This document shows, one piece after another, positions 46,334 through 54,813 of a DNA stretch of 61,901 bases. The stretch covers positions 1 through 61,901 of the forward strand of contig NZ_JAPDOD010000053.1 of NCBI RefSeq assembly GCF_027587205.1, in the 5' to 3' direction. The translations under genes were made by a program, and so were the position numbers. Within the stretch, counting starts at the first letter, position 1, and each line of letters starts with the position of its first letter. The notes below the pieces were generated by a model that was not told the origin of the DNA, did not search any database, and saw nothing but the letters and a program-made list of their open reading frames with translations. Origin of the DNA: Solirubrobacter ginsenosidimutans (lineage in GTDB: Bacteria > Actinomycetota > Thermoleophilia > Solirubrobacterales > Solirubrobacteraceae).

Positions 46334-47932
46334 ATGGCCGTTCCCTTCTGGACCCGCGGTGATCTCAACGCCTTCTTCGGCCTTGGGATCAACATGCTGG
46401 TCAACGTCCTGGTGCTCGCCGGGCTCTGCATCGGCGTGGTGCACATGGCGCCCGACGACGTCTACCAGGTCGTCCTGCCGGCGATCGGCGTCGAGCTGCT
46501 GATCGGCAACGTCTTCTACTTCTACCTCGCGCGCAAGCTGGCGATGAAGGAGGGGCGCGACACGGTCACGGCGATGCCCTACGGGCCGAGCGTGCCGCAC
46601 ATGTTCATCGTGACGCTCGTGATCATGCTGCCGACGTACCTCGCGACCAAGGACCCGGTGGCCGCCTGGACCGCCGGCCTCGCGTGGGCGTTCATCATCG
46701 GCTGCATCATCCTGATCGGCGCCTTCATCGGCCCGTCGATCCGCCATTTCACGCCGCGCGCGGCGATGCTCGGCACGCTCGCCGGCATCTCGCTCACGTT
46801 CATCTCGATGCGGCCGGGCGCGCAGATGTGGGGCGCGCTGTGGATCGCGCTGCCGGTCTTCATCATCATCGTCACGGGCTTCATCGCCGGCGTGCGACTC
46901 CCGGGCAACTTCCCGGTCGGCCTTGCGGCGCTGCTGGTCGGCACGGCGATCGGCTGGATCGGCGGCTTCATGGACACCGCCACGGTCACCGACTCGGCGA
47001 AGGCGATCGCCGTCGGCATCCCGTCGCTGAACCTCGACCTGCTGTCCGACGGGCTGTCCGGCATCTCACCGCTGCTCGCGACCGCGATCCCGCTCGGCAT
47101 CTACAACTTCACCGAGGCGATGAGCAACGTCGAGTCGGCCGCCGCCGCGGGCGACAACTACAACCTGCGCGCCGTGCTGCTGGCCGACGGCACCGGTGCC
47201 GTGGTCGGCGCCGCCCTCGGCTCGCCGTTCCCGCCCGCCGTCTACATCGGCCAGCCCGGTTGGAAGGCCGCCGGCGGTCGCATCTCCTACTCGCTGGCCA
47301 CCGGGGTCCTGATCTTCCTGCTCTGCATCTTCGGCCTGTTCCCGCTGCTGGGCGCGCTGCTGCCGATCCCCGCGATCGTCCCCGTGCTGCTGTTCATCGG
47401 CCTCGCCATCGGCTCGCAGGCGTTCGGTGCGGTGCCCAAGGCTCACTACGCCGCGGTCGTGCTGGCCGCGATCCCGTCGCTCGCGCAGTGGGGCTCGGGC
47501 ATGGTCCACGACGCGCTACTGGCCGCGGGCACGAGCGTCGACAAGGTCGGCGTCGACGCGCTGGCCAACGGCGGCGTGCTCTACGGCGGGCTCGCCACGC
47601 TCGGCGCCGGCTCGGTGCTCGTGGGCATGATCCTCGGCTCGACCTGCGTCTTCCTGATCGACCGCAAGTTCATCCACGCGGCGATCGCCAGCACCGTCGG
47701 CGGCGTCCTGACGCTGGTCGGGCTGATCCACGCCGACGAGGTCCACGTCTTCTCGAACCCGAAGATCGCCCTCGGCTACGGCCTCGCCGCCGTCACCTGC
47801 CTCGGCTACGCGGCGATGAAGCTGCCGCCGCGCGAGATCGACCTCACGGACCCGATCGACGTCGAGGTCGCCGCCGAGTCCGGCTCGCTGCGCTTCGAGC
47901 GCGAGGAGGAGAGGGTGGCGGTCCCGGCATAG
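46334..47932 (+). CDS. NCS2/AzgA-like nucleobase-type permease
   Basis: 532 aa with about 12-13 transmembrane segments. Pattern GRDTVTAMPYGPSVPHMF, AMLGTLAGISLTFISM, VGLAALLVGTAIGWIGG, PLGIYNFTEAMSNVESAAAAGDNYN and ADGTGAVVGAALGSPFPPAVYIG resembles the xanthine/uracil/AzgA superfamily. It probably imports the operon's substrate (ureide, nucleobase or a related ring compound). Last gene of the coupled operon. No periplasmic binding component is seen. Confidence 0.8.
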   Translation: MAVPFWTRGDLNAFFGLGINMLVNVLVLAGLCIGVVHMAPDDVYQVVLPAIGVELLIGNVFYFYLARKLAMKEGRDTVTAMPYGPSVPHMFIVTLVIMLPTYLATKDPVAAWTAGLAWAFIIGCIILIGAFIGPSIRHFTPRAAMLGTLAGISLTFISMRPGAQMWGALWIALPVFIIIVTGFIAGVRLPGNFPVGLAALLVGTAIGWIGGFMDTATVTDSAKAIAVGIPSLNLDLLSDGLSGISPLLATAIPLGIYNFTEAMSNVESAAAAGDNYNLRAVLLADGTGAVVGAALGSPFPPAVYIGQPGWKAAGGRISYSLATGVLIFLLCIFGLFPLLGALLPIPAIVPVLLFIGLAIGSQAFGAVPKAHYAAVVLAAIPSLAQWGSGMVHDALLAAGTSVDKVGVDALANGGVLYGGLATLGAGSVLVGMILGSTCVFLIDRKFIHAAIASTVGGVLTLVGLIHADEVHVFSNPKIALGYGLAAVTCLGYAAMKLPPREIDLTDPIDVEVAAESGSLRFEREEERVAVPA

Positions 47933-47973
47933 GTTGGGGGGATAGCCAGAGGTGACTTTCGGCGCCTGCGGTG

Positions 47974-47979
47974 TACCTT
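47974..47979 (+). promoter_or_regulatory. Candidate -10 (TACCTT), leaderless
   Basis: TACCTT sits 6 nt before the ATG at 47986, the expected -10 to start spacing for a leaderless message. A -35 is uncertain. Confidence 0.35.
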
Positions 47980-47985
47980 GGACAT

Positions 47986-48555
47986 ATGGGCACCGCAGCG
48001 CTCGCCGACCTCACCGGAACCACTTCACAGCCGAGCCGCCGTGCGCGGGCGGCCAAGACCGTCGACGGCGCCCTGCGCGGGGGAATCCTCGTGGGCGCCG
48101 TCGCCGCGATCGCGTGGCTGGTCGCGTCGGCCGTCGGCTCGATCATCTACCTCCTGCTGATCATCGCGACCGTCCTCGCGTTGGTCTACACGGTGGCCCG
48201 CGGTGACAAGGCGCGCCTGATGGTGTGGGCGGTCGTCGGTGTCGCGTGGGTGCTGGTGCTCGCCGAGCGCTGGGCGGTCAAGGACCACGGCGGCCTGATC
48301 GTGGCGGCCGCCTCCTACGTGGGTGTCGTCCTCGGCGCGCGCAAGGCGGGGATCGCCAAGAAGTCGCTCGTGCTCCTGCTGTACCCGCTGATCTCGGTCG
48401 CCATCTGCCTCGGCGCCGACACCAGCGTCACCGACCCGTGGGGCGTCTCGTGGCTGTGGGTGGCCGCGATCCTCGGCCCGGTCGTGGGTGCGCGCACGCT
48501 CCTGAACCCGAGCCCGCGCGACCACAAGCCGAAGTCAGCGGAGCAGCCGCTCTAG
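47986..48555 (+). CDS. Small integral membrane protein, function unknown
   Basis: 189 aa from ATG 47986, chosen over the GTG at 47971 because TACCTT at 47974 looks like a -10. Five or six hydrophobic segments; basic N-terminal (SRRARAAKTVDG) and C-terminal tails. No recognised family. It is convergent with the MarR gene, overlapping it by 21 bp. Likely cytoplasmic membrane, role unknown. Confidence 0.6.
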   Translation: MGTAALADLTGTTSQPSRRARAAKTVDGALRGGILVGAVAAIAWLVASAVGSIIYLLLIIATVLALVYTVARGDKARLMVWAVVGVAWVLVLAERWAVKDHGGLIVAAASYVGVVLGARKAGIAKKSLVLLLYPLISVAICLGADTSVTDPWGVSWLWVAAILGPVVGARTLLNPSPRDHKPKSAEQPL

Positions 48556-48927
48556 CAACTCGTGCAGGGTGAGGCGCTCCGCCGCGCTCAGCGGCGCGAG
48601 CAGCTCGTCCTGCACGCGGTGTGCGGTTTGGGTCGCCGCGGTCAGCGCCTTCTCGCCCTCCGGGGTGAGGGAGACCACGCGGCGGCGGCGATCCGCCGGG
48701 TCCAGATCGCGGCGTACCACGCCGTTCGACTCGGCCGCGTCGATCAGGCGGACCATGTCGGCCGGGTCCTTGCGCAGCCGCTCGCCGAGCGCCTTTTGCG
48801 AGGACGGACCGTGCTGTTTGAGCCTCGCGAGGAGCGCGAACTCGTCCAGCGCGACCTGGTCGGCGAGGCGGCGGCGAGCCTCGCGTCCGCTCATCGACAG
48901 CAGGTAGGTGGTCAGGTCCTCGAGCAT
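48535..48927 (-). CDS. MarR-family regulator
   Basis: 130 aa from ATG 48927. Winged helix (~24-98: EFALLARLKQHGPSSQKALGERLRKDPADMVRLIDAAESNGVVRRDLDPADRRRRVVSLTPEG) of MarR type. The start is in the left arm of a 41-bp palindrome shared with the divergent gene; on this strand TATGCT lies 6 nt upstream of the ATG. It likely binds the palindrome and represses itself and the DUF1579-like gene; the ligand is unknown. Confidence 0.88.
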   Translation of the reverse strand: MLEDLTTYLLSMSGREARRRLADQVALDEFALLARLKQHGPSSQKALGERLRKDPADMVRLIDAAESNGVVRRDLDPADRRRRVVSLTPEGEKALTAATQTAHRVQDELLAPLSAAERLTLHELLERLLR

Positions 48928-48965
48928 GGTTGGAGCATACCAATGGTTGGTACGCTCCAACCATG
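48925..48965. promoter_or_regulatory. 41-bp palindromic MarR operator with both divergent starts
   Basis: Outer arms CATGGTTGGAGC (48925-48936) and GCTCCAACCATG (48954-48965) are perfect; the inner TACCAA-TGG-TTGGTA (48938-48952) is a second perfect inverted repeat. The ATG codons of both genes lie at the ends, and TACGCT (48951-48956, plus) and TATGCT (minus) lie 6 nt before each ATG. The inner box overlaps both. Confidence 0.85.
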
Positions 48966-49385
48966 CCTGAATTGAACGCGCTACATGAACGACTCGCCGC
49001 TCTTGAGGGGACTTGGGAAGGGACCGAGGAGCTCGCTCCCTCGCCGTGGTCGGCGGGCGGAACCGCCACCGCGACGCTGACGTTCGGCCTTGCCGCCGGC
49101 GGGTTCGCGGTCGTGCAGGACTACCGGAGCTCCGCGGGGCTGACGGGGCACGGCGTGTTCTCCGTCAGCGGCGACGAGGTGTTGTGGCACTGGTTCGACA
49201 GCATCGGCTACCCGCCGGAGATCCCCGCCCGGGGTGGGTTTTCCGGCGACGTGCTCGTGTTGGAGCGGACGTCGCCGCGGGGGACGAACCGGACCACGTT
49301 CGCGCTGGCGGGTTCGTCGTTGCGCCAGCGGGTCGAGTTCGACGGAGCGGTGGTGGCGGAGACCTCGTATCGGCGAGGTGCTTGA
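48963..49385 (+). CDS. DUF1579-like small protein
   Basis: 140 aa from ATG 48963. Lipocalin/DUF1579-like: LEGTWEGTEELAPSPWSAGGTATATLTF, GGFAVVQDYRS, HGVFSVSGDEVLWHWFDS and ending in the conserved RVEFDGAVVAETSYRR. A small barrel that could bind a hydrophobic ligand. It is the sole apparent target of the divergent MarR, so ligand detoxification or sensing is plausible. Family call from memory, not a search. Confidence 0.7.
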   Translation: MPELNALHERLAALEGTWEGTEELAPSPWSAGGTATATLTFGLAAGGFAVVQDYRSSAGLTGHGVFSVSGDEVLWHWFDSIGYPPEIPARGGFSGDVLVLERTSPRGTNRTTFALAGSSLRQRVEFDGAVVAETSYRRGA

Positions 49386-49751
49386 ACGTCAACTGCGCCG
49401 GTGAGGGGGGAGGGAGTGGCAGTGCCACTCGTCCTGGGCTGCCGTGGACCCGCTCGGTGCGCGGCTCTGTTGGCCCGAATTGCCGTGCCGGTATACCGAC
49501 AGTTACGGGCGTGGTACTGACACCCCCATCCGCGCCGGGCTTTCGGTGATCGGTCTCGGCGAGCAACAAGTCATGCGCGAAGGGGGTGCGTACTCCTAGT
49601 GCGGCCTGACCGTACTTAGCGTACGGACCCCCACCAGCGCGCCAATTCGACCAGTGCGAACCTGATCGAAACCCGCGATCTGGCCCGCAAACGCGCACGT
49701 TCGACCACGGAGCGTGATTCCCGTTCGCCTCCTACTAGCCTTGACCCGGCT
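49386..49751. other. Intergenic region without recognisable genes
   Basis: About 366 bp. It holds a perfect 17-bp palindrome GAGTGGCA-G-TGCCACTC (49414-49430), possibly a terminator, and CCGTAC-TTAGC-GTACGG (49610-49626). TAGCCT (49736-49741) lies 10 nt before the next start and could be its -10. No open frame on either strand looked convincing. Confidence 0.5.
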
Positions 49752-51443
49752 TTGACCGCGACGCACGACACGGCCACAGCAGCCGCCGAAGTGCCGAGCC
49801 GCGGCCGCACCACCGCCCTCTGGCTCGGCGCGATCCTCCTCCTCGCGACCGTCCTGCGGGTGTGGAGCCTCGATCACGGGCTGCCGTACAGCTACAACCT
49901 CGACGAGCGGGCGCACTTCGTGCCGCACGCGGTGGCGATGTCCGGCGGGGATCTCAATCCCGGCTACTTCATCAACCCGCCGCTGCTGACGTACATCCTC
50001 GCCGCGTACCTGAGCGTGATCCACCTCGGCGGCGTCGAGAGCTGGTTCGCGAACGACCCGAAGGCCGTGTTCCTCGCCGCGCGCGCCGTCTCGGTGATCT
50101 TCGGGGTGGCGAGCGTCGCCGCCACCTACGCCGCCGGGAAGGCCTGGTTCGGCCGGACCGCGGGGCTCGTGGCCGCCGCGATCATCGCCGTCGCGTTCAT
50201 GCCGGTCTTCTACTCGCGGCTCGCGCTCAACGACGGGCCGGGGGTGCTGCCGTGCGCGCTGACCCTGTGGTGCGCGGCGATCGTGCTGCGGACCGGCAGC
50301 ACGAAGGCGCTGCTGGCGGGTGGGGCGGCGGTCGGTGCCGCGGCGTCGTTCAAGTACTCCGACGGGGCGATCGTGATCGCGCTCGTCGCCGCGGCGCTTC
50401 TCTCCCCTGAGCTGACCTTCAAGCAGGCGTTCAAACACCTCGTCTTCGCCGGGCTGATCGCCGGCGCGTTCGTGATCGTCACGAACCCGTACATCTTCGC
50501 GGACTGGGGGACATTCACGAACGACCTCGACCGCCAGCGCAAGTTCGCGTCCGGGCCGCCGCTGCTCGGCCAGCCCGAGCGCAACGGCTGGTTCTACTAC
50601 GTGCGCAGCAGCAGTTGGGCCTTCGGGGTCGTCCCCGGTCTGTTGGCGCTCGCCGGCGGCATCACGCTGCTGGTGAAGGGCAAGCGGCGCGAGGCGATCG
50701 TGCTCGGCTCGCTGATCGTCCTCTACTACCTCTACATGGGCAGCCAGAGCCGCTTCTACGCGCGCTGGATGCTGCCGCTGTACCCGGCGCTGGCGATCCT
50801 CGCCGCCTACGCGCTCGTGCAGATCCGCCAGCGAGTGGTGTTCGGCGCGCTGGTCGCGCTCGCGCTGCTGCCGTCGACGTTCCTCGTGGTGCGCAACGCG
50901 CTCGTGCTCGGTCGCGAGGACACCCGCACGCTCACCCGCGACTGGCTGGTGGCCAACGTGCCGCGGGGCACCAAGGTCGCGTTCGAGCCGATCGCCCCCA
51001 CCGAGTGGTACGGCGTGACGGCCGGCGGCGGCCCGAAGGCCGACCCGGCGCGTCAGTGGACGCGCTTCGAACGCAGCCAGGCGATCATCGACGAACTGGG
51101 CAAGGACTTCCGCGGCGCCCGCTATCCCGCGAACTTCCAGAACTACGAACGCACGCTCAGCCCGGCGATGATCGACGTCTACCGGCGCGAACACGTCTGC
51201 TGGGTGGTCACCGGATCGTCGCAGTACGGCCGCGCGCGGGTGGAGTCCTACCGCGTCCCTGAAGCGCTTCAGTACTACAAGGCGCTGCGCAAACAGGCCA
51301 AGGTCGCCTTCAAGGTCAGCCCGGTCGCCAAGGGCGACAAGCTCCCGCACTACCAGGTCGACAAGTCGTTCAACTACGTCGAGAGCGCGTATCACCGGCC
51401 CGGGCCGGAAATGATCGTGTACAAACTGCGCGACTGCACGTAA
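49752..51443 (+). CDS. GT39/ArnT-like membrane glycosyltransferase
   Basis: 563 aa from TTG 49752 (GTG 49791 in frame is an alternative). About 10-12 transmembrane helices in the GT-C pattern, with the first-loop acidic motif LDERAHF after TM1 and a C-terminal ~150-residue soluble extracytoplasmic domain. Members transfer sugars from lipid-linked donors to proteins or cell-envelope glycans. Together with the GT2 gene at 53765 (a dolichol-phosphate-mannose-synthase-like enzyme), it could glycosylate exported proteins such as the RTX protein that follows 6 bp later. That link is inferred. Confidence 0.82.
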   Translation: MTATHDTATAAAEVPSRGRTTALWLGAILLLATVLRVWSLDHGLPYSYNLDERAHFVPHAVAMSGGDLNPGYFINPPLLTYILAAYLSVIHLGGVESWFANDPKAVFLAARAVSVIFGVASVAATYAAGKAWFGRTAGLVAAAIIAVAFMPVFYSRLALNDGPGVLPCALTLWCAAIVLRTGSTKALLAGGAAVGAAASFKYSDGAIVIALVAAALLSPELTFKQAFKHLVFAGLIAGAFVIVTNPYIFADWGTFTNDLDRQRKFASGPPLLGQPERNGWFYYVRSSSWAFGVVPGLLALAGGITLLVKGKRREAIVLGSLIVLYYLYMGSQSRFYARWMLPLYPALAILAAYALVQIRQRVVFGALVALALLPSTFLVVRNALVLGREDTRTLTRDWLVANVPRGTKVAFEPIAPTEWYGVTAGGGPKADPARQWTRFERSQAIIDELGKDFRGARYPANFQNYERTLSPAMIDVYRREHVCWVVTGSSQYGRARVESYRVPEALQYYKALRKQAKVAFKVSPVAKGDKLPHYQVDKSFNYVESAYHRPGPEMIVYKLRDCT

Positions 51444-51449
51444 TCAACG

Positions 51450-53768
51450 GTGTTATTCCGTTTCGTGCGCACGCTCCTCGCCGGACTCACACTTTTCCTC
51501 GCCCTTCCCGTCGCCGCCGCCCAGGCGCGCGTGGTGGTCGTCGCGACCAACACGCCGAACGCCGTCCTGCTGGACACCCGCAGCAACACCGTCACCGGGA
51601 CCGTCGCCATGCCCGGCCGCACCCGCGCCGTCGCGGCGGCACCCGACGGCGGCCGCGCGTTCGTCGCGGCGGGCGTGACGATCTCGGTGATCGACCTCAA
51701 CTCGCGCCTCGGCGCGGGCAGCGTGCTGATGAGCGGCTCGCCGGTCGCGCTCGCCGTCTCACCCGACGGCGGGACGGTCTACGCCGCACGCAAGGGCCGG
51801 ATCGAGACGATGGACGTCGCGACCATGCAGCGGTCGGGGGAGCGCCCGCTGTCGGGCGTGCCGATCGAGCTGGTGGTGACGGCGACGCGCGCGGTCGAGG
51901 TGCAGGCCGGCGGCGCGGTCGCGGTGCTCGACCTCACCACGGGACGGTTGGTGCGGCGCGTGAAGATCGCGGGCGCCGCGGGCGTGAGCCTGGACTCCAA
52001 GGGCCACGCGTGGGTGTCGGCGACGACGCCGCGCAAGGGCAAGCGCAAGGCCGCGAGCCGGCTCATCCGGATCGATCCGGCCAACGGCGGGATCTCCGGC
52101 TCGGTCGCGCTCGGCACCGACGGCGGCGGCGGGCTCGGAATCTCGCCGGACGCCACGAAGGCCATCGTCGCCCCCGGGGCGAAACTCAAGGGCGTCCACC
52201 GCAAGGCCGCGCTCGTCGACCTCGCCCACGAGCGCGTCCTCGCCCGCCCGCCCACCGGCGGCGGCCCCGGCCATGCGGCGTGGTCGCCCGACGGCACCCG
52301 CCTCTACGTCACCGACTCGACCCGCAAGACGCTCTCGATCCTGTCCGCCGCGACCGCCAACCGCCTGCGCACGCTGACGATCGCCGGCACGCCCGGCCAG
52401 GTCGTCGAGCAGCCCGGCCTGGCGTTGCTGGTCGGCACCGACCTCGACGACACGCTCAACGGCACCCGCGGCGCCGACCACCTGATCGGCCTCGCCGGCA
52501 ACGACCTCCTGCGCGGCCTGCGCGGCGACGACTGGCTGGAGGGCGGCCCGGGCAACGACACGCTCTCCGGCTCGAGCGGCAACGACCTGATCGACGCCGG
52601 CGACGGCGACGACATCGGCTACGGCTCGACCGGCAACGACCGGATGGCGATGGGCGACGGCAACGACACCGCCAACGGCGGGCTGAGCAACGACGTGATC
52701 GACGGCGGGCCGGGCAACGACAAGCTCGACGGCGGCGACGCCGACGACACGATCTACGGCGGCGAGGGCGACGACGTCATCAAGGAGGCCGGCCTCGGCA
52801 ACGACATCCTGCTCGACGGCGGGCCGGGCAACGACCTGATCGACGGCGGGCGCGGCAACGAGAAGCTCGTGCTCGGCGGGCCCGGCGACGACCAGCTCTA
52901 CGGCCAGAACGGCGGCGACAAGCTCGACGGCCAGGACGGCAACGACACGATCGTCGGCGGCCGCGCGGGCGACGTGCTGCTCGGCCACGACGGCGACGAC
53001 ACGATCCGCGGCGACGCGGGCCGGGACACGATGTACGGCCACGAGGGCGACGACATCATGGACGGCGGCGGCGACGACGACCGCGTCTCGGGCGGCGACG
53101 GCGACGACCAGCTGACCGGCGGCTCGGGCGAGGACGAGGTGTTCGGCGGCGACGGCGACGACCAGATCCGCGTCGCCGACACGAGCCGCGACTTCGTCTT
53201 CTGCGGCCGCGGCAAGGACACGGTCTACGTGGAGGACGACGCCCCGGACCGCGACCAGCTCGACTCCTGCGAGACCGTGCTCAAGATCCCGCCGGAGGCG
53301 TCCACCGACGAGCCGCCGCCCTCGGTGGTGCGCGGCGGGTTCGGCAACGACAACCTGATGGGGACCCCTGGCCCGGACTCGGTCTTCGGCTCCGACGGCG
53401 ACGACACGCTCTACGGCGGCGACGGCGACGACTACGTCGACGGCGAGGACGGCAACGACAACGTCGCGGGCGGCAACGGCAACGACCAGGTCTACGGCCG
53501 CAAGGGCGACGACCAGGTCTACGGCAACGACGGCGACGACCAGATCGAGGGCGGCTTCGGCAACGACTACGTCGACGGCGGCAACGGCAACGACACGATC
53601 TCGGGCACCCAGGGCGAAGACCGCGTTTCCGGAGGCCCGGGCGACGACCGCATCGACGCCGTCGACGGCTCGATCGACCGCATCGACTGCGGCGACGGCT
53701 ACGACGTCGTCTCGGTCGACCCGAACGACGTGCTCGTCAACGACTCCTGCGAGTCAGTCCGCCGTTAG
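51450..53768 (+). CDS. Secreted beta-propeller protein with RTX (hemolysin-type Ca-binding) repeats
   Basis: 772 aa from GTG 51450. A signal peptide (RTLLAGLTLFLALPVAAAQA) is followed by a YVTN-like propeller (~28-320: repeated AVAAAPDGGRAFVAAG, ALAVSPDGGTVYAAR, AWSPDGTRLYVTDS), then roughly 35-40 GGxGxDxxx nonapeptides from ~328 to ~765 in two blocks, split by a Cys-containing DSCETVLKIPPEAS linker. Predicted calcium-dependent parallel beta-roll outside the cell. No type I secretion genes in the window; export is via the signal peptide. Function (adhesion, matrix) inferred. The stop overlaps the convergent GT2 by 4 bp. Confidence 0.9.
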   Translation: MLFRFVRTLLAGLTLFLALPVAAAQARVVVVATNTPNAVLLDTRSNTVTGTVAMPGRTRAVAAAPDGGRAFVAAGVTISVIDLNSRLGAGSVLMSGSPVALAVSPDGGTVYAARKGRIETMDVATMQRSGERPLSGVPIELVVTATRAVEVQAGGAVAVLDLTTGRLVRRVKIAGAAGVSLDSKGHAWVSATTPRKGKRKAASRLIRIDPANGGISGSVALGTDGGGGLGISPDATKAIVAPGAKLKGVHRKAALVDLAHERVLARPPTGGGPGHAAWSPDGTRLYVTDSTRKTLSILSAATANRLRTLTIAGTPGQVVEQPGLALLVGTDLDDTLNGTRGADHLIGLAGNDLLRGLRGDDWLEGGPGNDTLSGSSGNDLIDAGDGDDIGYGSTGNDRMAMGDGNDTANGGLSNDVIDGGPGNDKLDGGDADDTIYGGEGDDVIKEAGLGNDILLDGGPGNDLIDGGRGNEKLVLGGPGDDQLYGQNGGDKLDGQDGNDTIVGGRAGDVLLGHDGDDTIRGDAGRDTMYGHEGDDIMDGGGDDDRVSGGDGDDQLTGGSGEDEVFGGDGDDQIRVADTSRDFVFCGRGKDTVYVEDDAPDRDQLDSCETVLKIPPEASTDEPPPSVVRGGFGNDNLMGTPGPDSVFGSDGDDTLYGGDGDDYVDGEDGNDNVAGGNGNDQVYGRKGDDQVYGNDGDDQIEGGFGNDYVDGGNGNDTISGTQGEDRVSGGPGDDRIDAVDGSIDRIDCGDGYDVVSVDPNDVLVNDSCESVRR

Positions 53769-54490
53769 AAGAAGCGGAAGCGGACCAGTGCGCCGACGGC
53801 GCCGAAGCCGTCGCGCCATGTGATCTTCTTGCCTTCGGCGTAGGAGCGGCCGTAGTAGGAGATCGGCACCTCGTAGAGGCGGATGCCCGGGCCGAGGCGC
53901 AGCACCTTGGCCGTCAGCTCGGGCTCGATGCGGAAGTCGTCGGAGATCAGCGTCAGCCCGCGCACGAGGTCGCCGCGGAAGGCCTTGTAGCCGACCTCCA
54001 TGTCGGAGATCGTCGTGTTGTAGAGGACGTTGGAGAGCAACGTCAGGAAGCGGTTGCCGGCGTAGTGCCAGAAGAGATGGGCGCGCTGCGGGTGGGCGCC
54101 ACCACGCAGGCGGGTGCCGAAGACGGCGTCGGCCTTGCCGCTCAGCAGCGGGTCGATCAGCGCGGGGATGTCCGACGGCGAGTACTCCAGGTCGGCGTCC
54201 TGGATCAGCAGGATGTCGCCCGTGGACTCGGTGATCCCGCGGCGCACCGCGGCGCCCTTGCCGCGGTTCTGGGGCTGGGTCAGGATCTTGACCGCGCCGT
54301 GGCGCTCGGCGAGCCGCACGAGCTCCAGCGGCGACTCGTCGGTGGAGCCGTCGTCGACCAGCAGGACCTCGAGCCGGAGGTCGAGCGCGAGCAATTCGTC
54401 GACGACCTGGCCCACGGTCGCAGCCTCGTTGAAGACGGGCACGACGACGCTCACCAGCGGCCGCCCCGCGCCGTTGGTGGCGTCAGGCAT
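53765..54490 (-). CDS. GT2 family glycosyltransferase, polyprenyl-phosphate-mannose-synthase-like
   Basis: 241 aa from ATG 54490. GT-A motifs: VVVPVFNEAATV, LLVDDGSTDES, NRGKGAAVRRG, QDADLEYSP (metal-binding DAD) and ISYYGRSYAEGKKI. No C-terminal transmembrane helices, like class DPM1 enzymes. Would make polyprenyl-phosphate sugar at the inner membrane face, the donor type GT39 enzymes use, so a pathway with the gene at 49752 is plausible. Ends by overlapping the RTX gene by 4 bp. Confidence 0.87.
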   Translation of the reverse strand: MPDATNGAGRPLVSVVVPVFNEAATVGQVVDELLALDLRLEVLLVDDGSTDESPLELVRLAERHGAVKILTQPQNRGKGAAVRRGITESTGDILLIQDADLEYSPSDIPALIDPLLSGKADAVFGTRLRGGAHPQRAHLFWHYAGNRFLTLLSNVLYNTTISDMEVGYKAFRGDLVRGLTLISDDFRIEPELTAKVLRLGPGIRLYEVPISYYGRSYAEGKKITWRDGFGAVGALVRFRFF

Positions 54491-54501
54491 GGCGCGCCAT
54501 G

Positions 54502-54813
54502 CTAGCCACCCGCGGTTCGGACCACGTCCCAGTGGTGGCAGCGATCATCGCGCTCGACCAGGTAGCGGTCGTCCTCCGGGTAGTAGCGCGCGACCTCATA
54601 GTCATCCCCGGCGAACGCCCGCACGGCGTCGTAGGAGTCCCACAGGGAGAACGTGATGAACTCGGTCAGCTCGCCGATCTCGCGGGTGAGCATCCAGGCG
54701 CCGCGGTTGCCGGGGGTGTGGGCGTAGTGCTGCATCCCGGTCTCGTCGATGTAGGCCGCGTAGGCCTCCGCGTCGGCGCTACGCACCGCACCGCGCCAGG
54801 AGCGGGCGATCAT
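54502..54813 (-). CDS. ABM-like dimeric alpha-beta-barrel protein
   Basis: 103 aa. Ferredoxin-like fold of the antibiotic-biosynthesis-monooxygenase/heme-degrading group: MIARSWRGAV at strand 1, YIDETGMQHYAHTPGNRGAWMLTREIGELTEFITFSLWDSYDAVRAF and a C-terminal His-rich RDDRCHHWDV. Catalysis is unproven. ATG 54813 overlaps the upstream ABC-F stop in ATGA, so the two are coupled. Confidence 0.7.
   Translation of the reverse strand: MIARSWRGAVRSADAEAYAAYIDETGMQHYAHTPGNRGAWMLTREIGELTEFITFSLWDSYDAVRAFAGDDYEVARYYPEDDRYLVERDDRCHHWDVVRTAGG

Noticed and set aside
52430..53760. Dense short repeats that could look like a CRISPR or satellite array
   Set aside because: They are the codons of RTX nonapeptides in a single open frame with irregular spacing; no identical repeat-spacer pattern.
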